Part shown: in pieces, positions 1 to 8,103 of the stretch
Layout of the letters: each line of letters begins with the position of its first letter
Numbering within the stretch: position 1 is the stretch's first letter
Made by a program: the position numbers and the translations under genes
The notes under the pieces: generated by a model
Database searches by the model: none
Told to the model about the DNA's origin: nothing
The model's input: only the letters and a program-made list of their open reading frames with translations
Assembly: GCA_947373945.1 (NCBI GenBank)
Contig: CANBZV010000004.1
Span: forward strand, 1 to 39,051
Direction: 5' to 3'
Origin: Moraxellaceae bacterium
GTDB lineage: Bacteria; Pseudomonadota; Gammaproteobacteria; Pseudomonadales; Moraxellaceae
Length of the DNA stretch: 39,051 nucleotides

Positions 1-105
1 ATTAGTGAAAAAGTCGGTTATAGCTCAGAAACGGCCTTTAGTCAGGCTTTCAAGCGACAATACGAGTTATCACCCAGTCAGTATAAAAAAGAGCATGGGC
101 TATAG
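1..105 (+). CDS. AraC/XylS-type transcriptional regulator, C-terminal end only
   Basis: The window opens inside this gene: frame 1 is open for 34 codons and ends with TAG. The residues VGYSSETAFSQAFKR followed by Y-E-L-S-P-S-Q-Y are the second helix-turn-helix of AraC-family regulators, with the typical G-(Y/F)-x-(S/D)-x-x-x-F-x-x-x-F-(K/R) core and the downstream P-S-x-(Y/F) signature. Effector and N-terminal domain lie outside the window. It points toward the SDR cassette starting at 408 and could regulate it, as AraC regulators often act on adjacent genes, but that is inference. Confidence 0.85.
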   Translation: MSEKVGYSSETAFSQAFKRQYELSPSQYKKEHGL

Positions 106-407
106 ATTCTGTTGACGTTTCGTAGCAGTCGCCAAAAAAATGAAGTTCCCCTCTTTAGTAAAGAGTGGCTAGAGGAGATTTGCAGAGTTTGGCTTTGCCT
201 TGCTGGTAAAGTCCTACTTTGGTAAAGGAGGGGGCTAAAATGTCTATAGTCGTGTTGAGATGTCAAGTGTGCGTCATTTTGTCCATTTTATAATGAACGC
301 CATTTTTATCCGTATGACATATTTCAACAATGGAAATGTCTTGTCAGCCAATGGCGAGCGTGATTATCTTTGCCATGGTTAGCTGACTACTACCGAAGAG
401 AACAACA
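106..407. other. 302-nt intergenic region upstream of the SDR cassette
   Basis: No convincing gene here. A -10-like TATAAT lies at 289-294 on the plus strand, without a good -35 hexamer 16-18 nt upstream; such a promoter would fit activator dependence (for example on the AraC-type regulator next door), but no operator repeat is certain. The start at 408 is preceded by GAAGAGAAC, a weak ribosome binding site. No clear terminator follows the AraC-type gene. Confidence 0.4.
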
Positions 408-1331
408 ATGGCTACTCTCTCTACTGCTTCATCAAATCCGCCTAAATGGACACGTGCTATTGCGTGGTTTACTAATCCCCATGGTTTGAATAATGATCAA
501 AAACTGGCCAAAGCGGTTGGTGGCAAAATTGTGCTGATTACTGGTGCCTCATTTGGCATAGGTGAGGCGACGGCCAAACGTATGGCCTCTGCGGGCGCAA
601 CGGTTTTATTAGTTGCCCGTAGTGCCGATAAATTGGAGCAAGTGGCAGCTACGATTCGTGCCGCTGGTGGCACAGCGTATACTTACACGGCTGATTTGAG
701 CGAGCCTGAACATGCCAAAACCTTGATTGCTGATGTTTTGCGCGAGCATGGTCATGTCGATGTCTTGATCAATAATGCCGGTAAATCTATTCGTCGTTCG
801 ATTGCCTTGTCGGTTGATCGTTTTCGTGATTTTGAGCGGACGATGGCGATTAATTATCTCGGGCCAGTGCAATTGGTACTAGCGTTGTTGCCGTCGATGC
901 AGGCGCGCAAACAAGGGCATATCGTCAATATTTCAACGTGGGGTGTACGGACGTTGCCGGGCGCGCGCTGGGCGGCGTATCAGGCGTCTAAAGGGGCTTT
1001 TGATACGTGGTTGCGTAGTGTGGCGATGGAAGTGAAAGTTGATGGTATTACCACCACGTCTATTTATCCGGCGATTGTTTATACCCGTATGAGTGCGCCA
1101 ACGCCGTGGATGCACTTATTGCCGGGTATGACGACTGAAGATGCCGCGCATGTGATTGAACGAGCAATTGTCGATAAACCTGAAGAAATTATGCCGCCGT
1201 GGTTGCACTCATTAGTGTTGGCATCGGTAGTGTTTCCAACGCCGATGCGTAAAGGCATGGAGTTGATTTTCCGGCTGACGAAAGACAGTGATGCTAGTGT
1301 AGAAAGTGCGCATCGAGACCCCGTCAAATGA
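408..1331 (+). CDS. Short-chain dehydrogenase/reductase (SDR family)
   Basis: Predicted NAD(P)-dependent oxidoreductase of 307 residues. The cofactor motif TGASFGIG (TGxxxGIG) lies near residues 46-53, the NNAG motif near 122, and the catalytic YxxxK is Y191-QAS-K195 with a preceding serine in NISTWG. The first ~35 residues precede the Rossmann fold and could be an anchor or adaptor segment. The substrate cannot be read from sequence. The stop overlaps the next ATG (ATGA at 1328), so it is translationally coupled to the LolA-like gene, and a membrane hydroxylase follows. That context suggests oxidation or reduction of a lipid or hydrophobic alcohol/ketone rather than a sugar. SDR assignment is firm; the role is inference. 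Confidence 0.9.
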   Translation: MATLSTASSNPPKWTRAIAWFTNPHGLNNDQKLAKAVGGKIVLITGASFGIGEATAKRMASAGATVLLVARSADKLEQVAATIRAAGGTAYTYTADLSEPEHAKTLIADVLREHGHVDVLINNAGKSIRRSIALSVDRFRDFERTMAINYLGPVQLVLALLPSMQARKQGHIVNISTWGVRTLPGARWAAYQASKGAFDTWLRSVAMEVKVDGITTTSIYPAIVYTRMSAPTPWMHLLPGMTTEDAAHVIERAIVDKPEEIMPPWLHSLVLASVVFPTPMRKGMELIFRLTKDSDASVESAHRDPVK

Positions 1332-2356
1332 CTAAAAATATAAAAACTTTACTGCTATCGTCGGTGGTGTTGTGTGGTGCCTGTAGCAGCATTTGGGCAA
1401 ATTCTATTGCTAGTAAAATGACTGACAATATTTTGGCGATGGACAGCATGGAAGGTGAGCTGGTACAAAAGAAGGTGTTAGTTGATTACCCGAATGTTGA
1501 TGTAGTGCAGAAAGTTATCTACCAAAAGCCATGGAAATTGCGCACTGAAATACTGGCACCCGCGTCGATCAAAGGCAGTCTGTTTTTATATGATGGCAAG
1601 CAGAATATTCTCTGGTGGCCAAACGAGTTGTTTGGTATTCGCGCCATTAATATCACTAGTCCTGAACGTGATGAGGTATATAAGCACTTAACTCATGAGA
1701 GCGAAGTGGCATTGCGGGATTATGCTTTTTCACTGAGTAAGACCGAAAAAATTGCCGGTGTAGAAACAAATTTATGGAAAATTCTACCAATGGTTGATGA
1801 TGATTATCATCATTACCATGAGATGTGGATGGTGGAAAAATACTCTACACCACTCAAAGTCGAGATTCTCGATAAAGATAAAAAACTGTGGTACGGCATG
1901 GAGTACAAAAAAGTCAGCTTCAACAAACCATTGCCGGATAATGCTTTCGCCTTTGAGTTTCCCACCAATGCGATGGTAATTGACTGGGACTATGCCGATA
2001 CAGGTATATCCTTGGAAGAAGCGAAAAAAACGATGAATTTTAGTGTCATGCAGCCGAGCAAATTACCCGCCGGTTTGAAGGTAGAAAAAATCATTCGCGC
2101 TAAAGGCACGATACCGATGTTGGCCATGGTGATGGATCACGGTGGTACTCGAGTAAGCTTGTTTCAGTCGCATGCCTTTGGCCCTTCACCGCTAATGAAA
2201 TATGGCAAAGAGGTCAAAATTGCCAATACCAAAGGCTATTTGAGTTTTACTGGCCCATTTTCATCTATTGTCTGGATCAAAGATAAAACACAATTCACAC
2301 TCATAGGTAATTTGTCTTACCCACAACTATTAGCATTGGCGAGTTCGGTACAATAA
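1328..2356 (+). CDS. Exported LolA/RseB-like lipid-binding-fold protein
   Basis: 342 residues with an N-terminal signal peptide (basic MTKNIK, hydrophobic core to about residue 17, probable cleavage near SIWA-N at 24-26; the C-G-A-C stretch at 16-19 is a poor lipobox). Residues ~28-220 resemble the LolA / outer membrane lipoprotein-sorting fold (KPWKLR, GSLFLYDGKQNILWW, then a PLKVEI-like strand). The last ~110 residues (SLEEAKK, PAGLKVEKI, VSLFQSH) resemble the second domain of RseB or the DUF4367 type, so the architecture is RseB-like. In these families the half-open barrel binds acyl chains in the periplasm. It overlaps the SDR gene by 4 nt and ends 2 nt before the hydroxylase gene. Role inferred: lipid sensing or ferrying for that cassette. 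Confidence 0.7.
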   Translation: MTKNIKTLLLSSVVLCGACSSIWANSIASKMTDNILAMDSMEGELVQKKVLVDYPNVDVVQKVIYQKPWKLRTEILAPASIKGSLFLYDGKQNILWWPNELFGIRAINITSPERDEVYKHLTHESEVALRDYAFSLSKTEKIAGVETNLWKILPMVDDDYHHYHEMWMVEKYSTPLKVEILDKDKKLWYGMEYKKVSFNKPLPDNAFAFEFPTNAMVIDWDYADTGISLEEAKKTMNFSVMQPSKLPAGLKVEKIIRAKGTIPMLAMVMDHGGTRVSLFQSHAFGPSPLMKYGKEVKIANTKGYLSFTGPFSSIVWIKDKTQFTLIGNLSYPQLLALASSVQ

Positions 2357-2358
2357 CC

Positions 2359-3186
2359 ATGCTGGAGTTGCTGCAAAAGTCATTGAATGCACCCGTCAGT
2401 ATTATCTATAGCATGATGTATAGCCTCTATGCTTTACTGATTATTAGTGAGGCCAGCTATGGCCAAATAAGAAATCTGGCTTTATATAAATGGCAGGACT
2501 TTGCCGCCAATATGGGTATGTTTGCGGGCTTTTCACTGGTTAATTTGTTTTGGGTACATGCGGTATTTTGGCTTTATACGTGGGTTGGCTCGCTGTCAAT
2601 CATCAGTTTGGGTTCGGGTACTTGGCATTTGTTTGCTTACGGTGGCTGGCGCGAATGGCTACTGTTATTTGTCCTTGATGATCTGTGTTATTACTGTTTT
2701 CATCGTACACATCATCATGTCGCTCTATTATGGCCCGCGCATGTGCCGCACCATTCGTCACAACAATTTAATTTTTCGGTCGCTTTAAGACAAACATGGT
2801 TGCCATTCACGGCGGTGATTTTTTGGTTGCCATTGGCATGGCTAGGTTTTGATCCGTTAATGATTATGACTATGCAAATGGTTAGTTTGTTTTATCAGTT
2901 TTTTCTTCATACTCGTGCCGTCAAATCTTTGGGCTGGTTGGAGTGGGTGTTAAATACACCGTCGCATCATAGTATTCATCATGCGTGTAATGAGCCATAT
3001 GTGAACAAGAATTTTGGTGGTGTGCTGATTATTTGGGATCGGTTATTTTGCTCTTTTGCCAAACTGCAAGCAGATATGAGCGTACGTTATGGCATTGAAC
3101 CGCCATTACAGAGCTATAATCCTCTGGTAATTGCCTTTGCTGACTATAAAAAATTACTTGGTCAGTATTTGGGTGTTAGAAAATAA
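2359..3186 (+). CDS. Sterol desaturase / fatty acid hydroxylase family membrane enzyme
   Basis: 275 residues, hydrophobic, with several membrane segments. The eight-histidine di-iron signature is present: H115-RT-HHH, H128-VP-HH(131-132) and HH(203-204)-SI-HH(207-208), followed by N-x-NFGG, typical of the fatty acid hydroxylase superfamily (PF04116). Members use O2 and two electrons to hydroxylate or desaturate lipids in the inner membrane. There is no cytochrome b5 or reductase gene nearby, so the electron donor is unknown. The gene starts 2 nt after the LolA-like gene and is surely co-transcribed with it. Substrate unknown; a membrane lipid or fatty acid is likelier than a sterol in a bacterium of this type. 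Confidence 0.88.
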   Translation: MLELLQKSLNAPVSIIYSMMYSLYALLIISEASYGQIRNLALYKWQDFAANMGMFAGFSLVNLFWVHAVFWLYTWVGSLSIISLGSGTWHLFAYGGWREWLLLFVLDDLCYYCFHRTHHHVALLWPAHVPHHSSQQFNFSVALRQTWLPFTAVIFWLPLAWLGFDPLMIMTMQMVSLFYQFFLHTRAVKSLGWLEWVLNTPSHHSIHHACNEPYVNKNFGGVLIIWDRLFCSFAKLQADMSVRYGIEPPLQSYNPLVIAFADYKKLLGQYLGVRK

Positions 3187-3203
3187 ACTATGGCAAGATT
3201 CTT

Positions 3204-4034
3204 ATGTATCAAACATTAATTTCCGTAAAAGATGCCAAAAATATCTTAGGCGATGTCGTTTTTGTTGACTGTCGTCATCAGCTAGGAACCCCCTCTTTTG
3301 GGGCAGAGCAGTATCGTTTAGGGCATTTGCCTCGAGCACACTTTGCTCATATTGATCAAGATCTGTCATCGGCAATCATTCCTGGACGCACTGGGCGTCA
3401 TCCACTGCCAGAGCAAGAGTCATTAATATCCCTTTTTAGCGGGTTTGGTATTGGTAAAGAGACACAAGTAGTCGTTTATGATCAAGATATTGGTATGTTT
3501 GCTTCGCGGTTATGGTGGTTATTGCGGGCGATGGGGCATCTGCAAGTTGCGGTACTAGACGGAGGATACTCAGCATGGATTGCTTGTGGTGGTGAGATTG
3601 ATTACACAATTCCTGAACGCGTAGAGGCTAAGTTTGAAGGAGTTTGGCAGCCTCACAGCGTTGAAAGTCAAGCGGTGTTCGTTCAACTTGGAGTCTCTGA
3701 TCGAGTGCTGATTGATGCAAGACTTCCAGAGCGATTCAAGGGTATTGAAGAATCGATAGATCGTAAAGCAGGCCATATTCCGGGGGCCATCAATATGCCA
3801 TTTACGTTGAACTGTCAAAATGGTTACTGGCGCAGCAAAGAAGAACTGCGTGCGCGATTTGAGAAGTTTTCAGCCAGTGAAATGGTCAGCTATTGCGGGT
3901 CTGGTGTTACGGCTTGTCATAACATTCTTGCTTGTGTACATGCTGATTTGCCAGAGCCGTTGCTGTATGCAGGGTCGTGGAGCGAATGGATTACCGATGA
4001 TAGTCGGCCTATAGAGACAGTGTCATTCACTTGA
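3204..4034 (+). CDS. sseA: 3-mercaptopyruvate / thiosulfate sulfurtransferase (two-domain rhodanese)
   Basis: 276 residues with two rhodanese domains; the active site is in the second, C231 in YCGSGVTAC. The CGSGVTA loop is the form found in mercaptopyruvate sulfurtransferase (SseA) rather than thiosulfate-specific rhodanese (CRKGVTA). Domain 1 contains the usual D-x-R/D-C-R-H opening (FVDCRH) and the L-D-G-G-Y-S-A-W turn. Length matches E. coli SseA (~281). The enzyme moves sulfur from mercaptopyruvate to cyanide or thiols. It starts 17 nt after the hydroxylase gene with only a weak ribosome binding site. A degraded copy of its 3' third lies 550 bp downstream (see the pseudogene at 4578). 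Confidence 0.85.
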   Translation: MYQTLISVKDAKNILGDVVFVDCRHQLGTPSFGAEQYRLGHLPRAHFAHIDQDLSSAIIPGRTGRHPLPEQESLISLFSGFGIGKETQVVVYDQDIGMFASRLWWLLRAMGHLQVAVLDGGYSAWIACGGEIDYTIPERVEAKFEGVWQPHSVESQAVFVQLGVSDRVLIDARLPERFKGIEESIDRKAGHIPGAINMPFTLNCQNGYWRSKEELRARFEKFSASEMVSYCGSGVTACHNILACVHADLPEPLLYAGSWSEWITDDSRPIETVSFT

Positions 4035-4048
4035 GCGTATTCGCCGTT

Positions 4049-4076
4049 GGACTAACGACTAGCTAATTGTTAGTCC
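4049..4076. terminator. Perfect 8-bp hairpin after the sulfurtransferase gene
   Basis: GGACTAAC (4049-4056) and GTTAGTCC (4069-4076) form a perfect inverted repeat with a 12-nt loop, 15 nt after the sseA stop. No T-run follows on the plus strand, so it is at best a weak or Rho-assisted terminator, or a transcript-stabilising stem. Confidence 0.4.
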
Positions 4077-4194
4077 CGTCGCAGTTTTCTCAAATTTACC
4101 GAAATAAATCTCCTATAAATATTGCCGTGTGACTAAGACTGGCCTACGCTGATCCATGACCGTTAGGGATGATGTTGATACAGGGAGTTAGGTC

Positions 4195-4563
4195 ATGTGT
4201 TCACGCTATTCTATTTGCTATGCAGTTTGCATAGCTGTTGGGCTTTCAGTATGCACTGTAGCTGGCGCCAGAGATCGTTCCGGTGTTGAGATTTACAACG
4301 ATATTTGTTCCAGTTGCCATGAAAATGGCGATTTTGCTGCACCGAAATTAAATGATTTTGCCGCCTGGAAGCCACGTCTGGCCACAGGTAAAAGAGCTTT
4401 GTACCAAAGTGCTTTCAAAGGCTTGGGGGATAATATGCCTGCCCGCAATGAGTATGAAAGCCATCTCAGTGACCGTGAAATTTATGATGCGGTCAATTTC
4501 ATGGTGAAGAAGGCCGAGCAATACTCCAGTGATACCGATCTAGTAGCCTCAAGCCGTCATTAG
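4195..4563 (+). CDS. Small secreted cytochrome c (cytochrome c5-like)
   Basis: 122 residues: signal peptide of about 25 residues (cleavage near VAGA-R), then one haem c site C38-SS-C-H42 and a probable axial methionine in GLGDNMPARN. Spacing and the N-terminal I-Y-N-D-I-C-S-S-C-H context resemble cytochrome c5 / class I electron carriers of the periplasm. The start at 4195 has a good ribosome binding site (GGGAGTT, 6 nt upstream). Partner oxidoreductase not identified. The signal peptide is unusually rich in cysteine (C2, C8, C12, C20). It sits between the intact sulfurtransferase gene and its decayed partial copy, so this stretch has probably been duplicated. Confidence 0.85.
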   Translation: MCSRYSICYAVCIAVGLSVCTVAGARDRSGVEIYNDICSSCHENGDFAAPKLNDFAAWKPRLATGKRALYQSAFKGLGDNMPARNEYESHLSDREIYDAVNFMVKKAEQYSSDTDLVASSRH

Positions 4564-4577
4564 AGAATAAGAGCCTA

Positions 4578-4877
4578 TAAGGCATTGAAAACCAATAGAC
4601 CGTAGAGTAGGCCATTTTTCGGGGGCTAATAAACTGCTATTTATTTGAACTGTCAGAACGGTTGCCGGCGCAGTAAAGAAGAACTGCGTGTGCGATTTGA
4701 GAAGTTTTCAGCCAGTGAAATAATCTGCTATTGCGGGTCGAGTGTTACAGCTTTTCATAGCATAACATTCTTGCTTGTGTACATGCTGCTGATTTACCAG
4801 AGCCATTGTTGTAAGCAGGGTCGTGGAGCGAATGGATTACCGAGATAGTCGGCCTGTGGGGACCGAGGCATTATCAC
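4578..4877 (+). pseudogene. Degenerate duplicate of the 3' third of sseA
   Basis: This segment aligns along its length with 3738-4024 of the intact sulfurtransferase gene, at roughly 85-90% identity by eye, including a long shared run around the F-E-K-F-S-A-S-E codons (4698-4722). It is broken: an in-frame TGA appears just before the N-C-Q-N codons, small insertions of 5 and 3 nt interrupt the segment after the active-site loop, the codon equivalent to the LLYA tyrosine is TAA, and 1 nt is missing near 4842. The active-site cysteine codon survives in CYCGSSVTA. There is no promoter, start codon or 5' two-thirds. It is a relic of duplication, not a gene. Confidence 0.9.
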
Positions 4878-4988
4878 GTTGATAAAGATGGAAGATACAA
4901 TAAATTTTTGCATGGTTACATCTAAATAGAAATATAGATAAAATAACACTATGACGATGGATTTTAGCATCAATTAAACACACACCGG

Positions 4989-7307
4989 ATGAATGTAATG
5001 ACGTGTACGTCTTTCTTATGGATAGTAAGTCTTTCTGTATTATTAGCAGCATGTGGTGGCGGAGGCGGCGATACGGGGACAAATGGTATTTCTTCAAAAG
5101 CGTATGCGATAGGTGGTCAAGTCACGGAGCTGAATGCGACTGGATTAGTGTTGCAATTGAATGATAGCTCAGATCTAGCTGTTGAGGCATTTAACCCAAA
5201 TTTTGTCTTTACGAAGGTGCTAAATGAAGGTTCTGCATATAACGTGAGTGTTCGGACAAATCCAACAGGGCAAATCTGTAACGTGGAAAAAAACGCCACC
5301 GGTATAACGGGGGCTAGTAGCCTTTCTTCTGTCGTTGTGAAGTGTTTTACCCCTGAAGCATCTAATTACACCATAGGTGGAGCAGTAAGTGGTTTAACTG
5401 AGACAGGGCTAATCCTAAGCAATGGCAGTGAGCAAATTGTTGTTGCTCCAAATGCAACACAATTCCAATTTCCTACACCGTTGAAAAGTGGTGAGTCATA
5501 TGATGTCAATATTGAGGCTCAGCCAAGTAAACTTACGTGTGCAATCCTTAATAATAGTGGCTTGGTGAATAAAGGTACAATCACTACAGTGAGCATTAAC
5601 TGTATCCCTACGATGGTAAAAGCAGGCTTTAACCTGAATAAATCGACATTGGATTTTGTTGCCGAGCAGGGGGCTCCGCTAGCCGAGCAAATACTCATTG
5701 GAACTATTGCTGGGGTGACTGAGCCGATCAATGTCGTAATTGAGCATACTAATAATGCGATCAGAGATGCTTATTTTAGTCCAATTTCTGAAAATAGCGG
5801 CCAGTTGGTTGTGGTACCACAGTATAGCGCCAACAAAGTAGGCATCATTAAGGATAACATCACCGTAAAAGTGTGTTTTCAAACAGATGTCAAATGTATC
5901 GCGCCCATTATGGATACCCCAAAGATTATTCCCGTAGTCACGGAAATCCGGCCTCCGCACCCTGCGCCTAACTTAGTTCTTTCTAGTTATGGCGTTGCTT
6001 TGACATCAGTGCCTAATCATGAAAAGTTAACACATACCTTAAAAGTGACTCAATCGTTGGGACAGGACATTAACTGGTCTGCTAGTTCGAACCAGCCGTG
6101 GTTAAGTGTGACCTCTGCGGGTAAAAGTACTGATGCATTAATAATAAAAGCCAATACAACTGGTTTAACGGCTGGTCAGCATTATGCGGAGGTGATTGTT
6201 TCTACGAGTGATGCCGAGTTGACTTCGCAAAAAGTACGCGTAGGTTTTTACGTGAGTAGCGCAAAGGTGGCTCAAGGTTTTGAACCGGAAGTTGATGTGG
6301 AAGAAGTTAGTTTATATGTTGACCCCATACGTCCTTATATTTACAACATCGTCACTTATACCGTTGCTACCACTGAGGAAGGTTCAGTAGATAAACCTTT
6401 TGAGATTCTTGTTCATAATATTTATACGGGTAAACGTGTAGCGAAAATAAAAGTCCCGTCTGGACGCTATGGTTATGATATGGGATTGGCACTTTCTAGT
6501 GACGGCTCATATTTATATGCTACTGATACTATTGACCATGTTATTGATGTCTTTAGTCTTGATACATTAAAACGGGTTAACACCTTGGATTTTAGTACAT
6601 ATCAAAACTCAGCTGATAATCGAGGCACGAGAATAGTATATAGTCATGTGCAAGGCAGGCCTGTGATTATTCTTAACTCATTGAATCTTGAACATAATAA
6701 TCATTTCCGTAATTATTTTTTTGATGATAGCTCGGTATTTCTAAATCCATTTACCGGAGAGGTTCTTGGGCAGTTACTTTATCTCAACAGCGACTTATTA
6801 CCCGGAGGCAACCGTTTCCATGTTGTCAGCCCTGATGGCAATGTGCTTTATCATTCGGTTTATGGACTGTCAGGTTATTTACCCCCCGCCATACGGTTCG
6901 ATCTTAAGGTAAACTCCAAGGGTAATATTTATGGTGTGAGAACGGCTGATACTGGGGACTTGGATGGTGAATCGCCCTTTATTTTTGCAACCAATAATGA
7001 TGGCAGCAAAGCCTATTCGGATAGATTTGTAATCTTAGAAAATATTAATGGGATACTTAAACCAAAAACAATGACTCCTGCTTCAACAAATAGATATTTA
7101 TTGACGTCTAAATTTGACCCCAATGGAAATTTCCTATGCTCTGTTTTTGACGATAAAGGTTTCCCCGATTATATGGAAATTCTGGATGAAAGTTTTAAAT
7201 CGCTTCGTCGGATCGAATGGATTGAGGGTTTAGGAGGTATGCGTTCTGTCTATTTTTCCAGCGATGGACTAAGAGTATTTAATAGATCAAATTTACGTGA
7301 TTATTAA
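4989..7307 (+). CDS. Large secreted lipoprotein with tandem beta repeats, BACON-like domain and propeller-like C-terminus
   Basis: 772 residues. A lipoprotein signal peptide ends in LLAAC at C22, followed by a glycine linker. Two related repeats follow (about 38-117 and 128-205), each opening with (A/T)IGG-x-V and closing with V-(V/I)-x-C. This is a module seen in many gammaproteobacterial surface lipoproteins. Residues ~330-420 resemble a BACON/Ig-like fold (DINWSASSNQPWLSVT). The C-terminal ~330 residues contain strands such as LSSDGSYLYATDT and VSPDGNVLYHS, typical of beta-propeller or YVTN-type repeats. No catalytic residues recognised; adhesion, glycan binding or surface display is plausible. 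ATG at 4998 is an alternative start. Its low GC compared with neighbours hints at later acquisition. Confidence 0.75.
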   Translation: MNVMTCTSFLWIVSLSVLLAACGGGGGDTGTNGISSKAYAIGGQVTELNATGLVLQLNDSSDLAVEAFNPNFVFTKVLNEGSAYNVSVRTNPTGQICNVEKNATGITGASSLSSVVVKCFTPEASNYTIGGAVSGLTETGLILSNGSEQIVVAPNATQFQFPTPLKSGESYDVNIEAQPSKLTCAILNNSGLVNKGTITTVSINCIPTMVKAGFNLNKSTLDFVAEQGAPLAEQILIGTIAGVTEPINVVIEHTNNAIRDAYFSPISENSGQLVVVPQYSANKVGIIKDNITVKVCFQTDVKCIAPIMDTPKIIPVVTEIRPPHPAPNLVLSSYGVALTSVPNHEKLTHTLKVTQSLGQDINWSASSNQPWLSVTSAGKSTDALIIKANTTGLTAGQHYAEVIVSTSDAELTSQKVRVGFYVSSAKVAQGFEPEVDVEEVSLYVDPIRPYIYNIVTYTVATTEEGSVDKPFEILVHNIYTGKRVAKIKVPSGRYGYDMGLALSSDGSYLYATDTIDHVIDVFSLDTLKRVNTLDFSTYQNSADNRGTRIVYSHVQGRPVIILNSLNLEHNNHFRNYFFDDSSVFLNPFTGEVLGQLLYLNSDLLPGGNRFHVVSPDGNVLYHSVYGLSGYLPPAIRFDLKVNSKGNIYGVRTADTGDLDGESPFIFATNNDGSKAYSDRFVILENINGILKPKTMTPASTNRYLLTSKFDPNGNFLCSVFDDKGFPDYMEILDESFKSLRRIEWIEGLGGMRSVYFSSDGLRVFNRSNLRDY

Positions 7308-7485
7308 GCGTGAAAATGTACTGATTGGCCGTGGGGCTGAAGAGTAATCAAAGAACTGAATAAAATTGTAGAATTGCTGGGCTAATCTGTCATGCACGCT
7401 CTTGTATAATGAAAATCAGTGTAGTGCAACAAGTTCGGCTAATGTTGCTAACAACCATTGAGCTTTTGGCCAGAGCATTAGCTTC

Positions 7486-7512
7486 AGGTGCGACATAAAA
7501 AATGTTGCACCT
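7486..7512. promoter_or_regulatory. 11-bp inverted repeat in the greB upstream region
   Basis: AGGTGCGACAT and ATGTTGCACCT are complementary except for one G-T pair and are separated by AAAAA. No T-run follows on either strand, so a terminator is unlikely. It lies 58 nt upstream of greB and could be an operator or a leader stem. A TATAAT at 7405-7410 lies upstream without a clear -35. Confidence 0.35.
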
Positions 7513-7569
7513 ATACCAGTAGACTAGTAAATAATACCCTCTATCTATTTTTCTCATTGAACGCCTTGT

Positions 7570-8082
7570 ATGTCCCATTACCGCCCGCCTGCGCCACCCA
7601 AAAGCCCATTAATCACGCCTGAGGGTTATAAAGTCTTGCAAGATGAGCTGGATTATTTATGGCGTGTCAAACGACCCGAAATCACCCGCTCAGTGAGTGA
7701 GGCAGCAGCACAGGGGGATCGCTCCGAAAATGCCGAGTATATTTATGGCAAAAAATTGCTGCGAGAAATTGATCGTCGTGTCCGTTTTTTAGAAAAGCGT
7801 TTACCTGAGTTACGTGTCGTTAGTGAAAAACCGACCGATAAAAGTCGTATCTTTTTTGGTGCTTGGGTTGAGTTGGAAGATATTGATAGCGGTGAAGAAT
7901 TAAAACTACGCATAGTAGGCTGCGATGAAATTGACCCGCATAAACACTGGATTAGTATTGAAGCGCCAATGGCGAAAGCGTTGTTGAAAAAAACCATAGA
8001 CGACGAAGTGGTCGTTGAACGGCCAATGGGTAAAGGGACGTTTATTGTCCTTGATGTGCGTTATCATGAGCACGTCGACTGA
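7570..8082 (+). CDS. greB: Transcription elongation factor GreB
   Basis: 170 residues. An N-terminal coiled coil (about 16-90) carries the acidic tip in [10 protein letters not shown], which reaches into the RNA polymerase secondary channel and promotes cleavage of backtracked RNA. The C-terminal FKBP-like domain follows ([33 protein letters not shown]). The FFGAWVE motif and basic coiled coil ([15 protein letters not shown]) separate GreB from GreA. A proline-rich N-terminus ([11 protein letters not shown]) extends about 10 residues beyond E. coli GreB. It is monocistronic or weakly linked to the glycosylase gene 21 nt downstream. Confidence 0.95.
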   Translation: MSHYRPPAPPKSPLITPEGYKVLQDELDYLWRVKRPEITRSVSEAAAQGDRSENAEYIYGKKLLREIDRRVRFLEKRLPELRVVSEKPTDKSRIFFGAWVELEDIDSGEELKLRIVGCDEIDPHKHWISIEAPMAKALLKKTIDDEVVVERPMGKGTFIVLDVRYHEHVD

Positions 8083-8103
8083 TAATGATAGGGAAAATAA
8101 GGA

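Noticed and set aside
78-266. 62-codon minus-strand ORF over the AraC-type gene end
   Set aside because: No ribosome binding site or motif; overlaps real coding sequence.
4645-4848. Open frame that could be a small rhodanese-like protein
   Set aside because: It runs through the degraded sseA copy, lacks the N-terminal domain, and after a small insertion continues in a different frame from sseA.
4837-5097. 86-codon minus-strand ORF over the lipoprotein start
   Set aside because: Opposite to the lipoprotein signal sequence, no binding site or recognised family.
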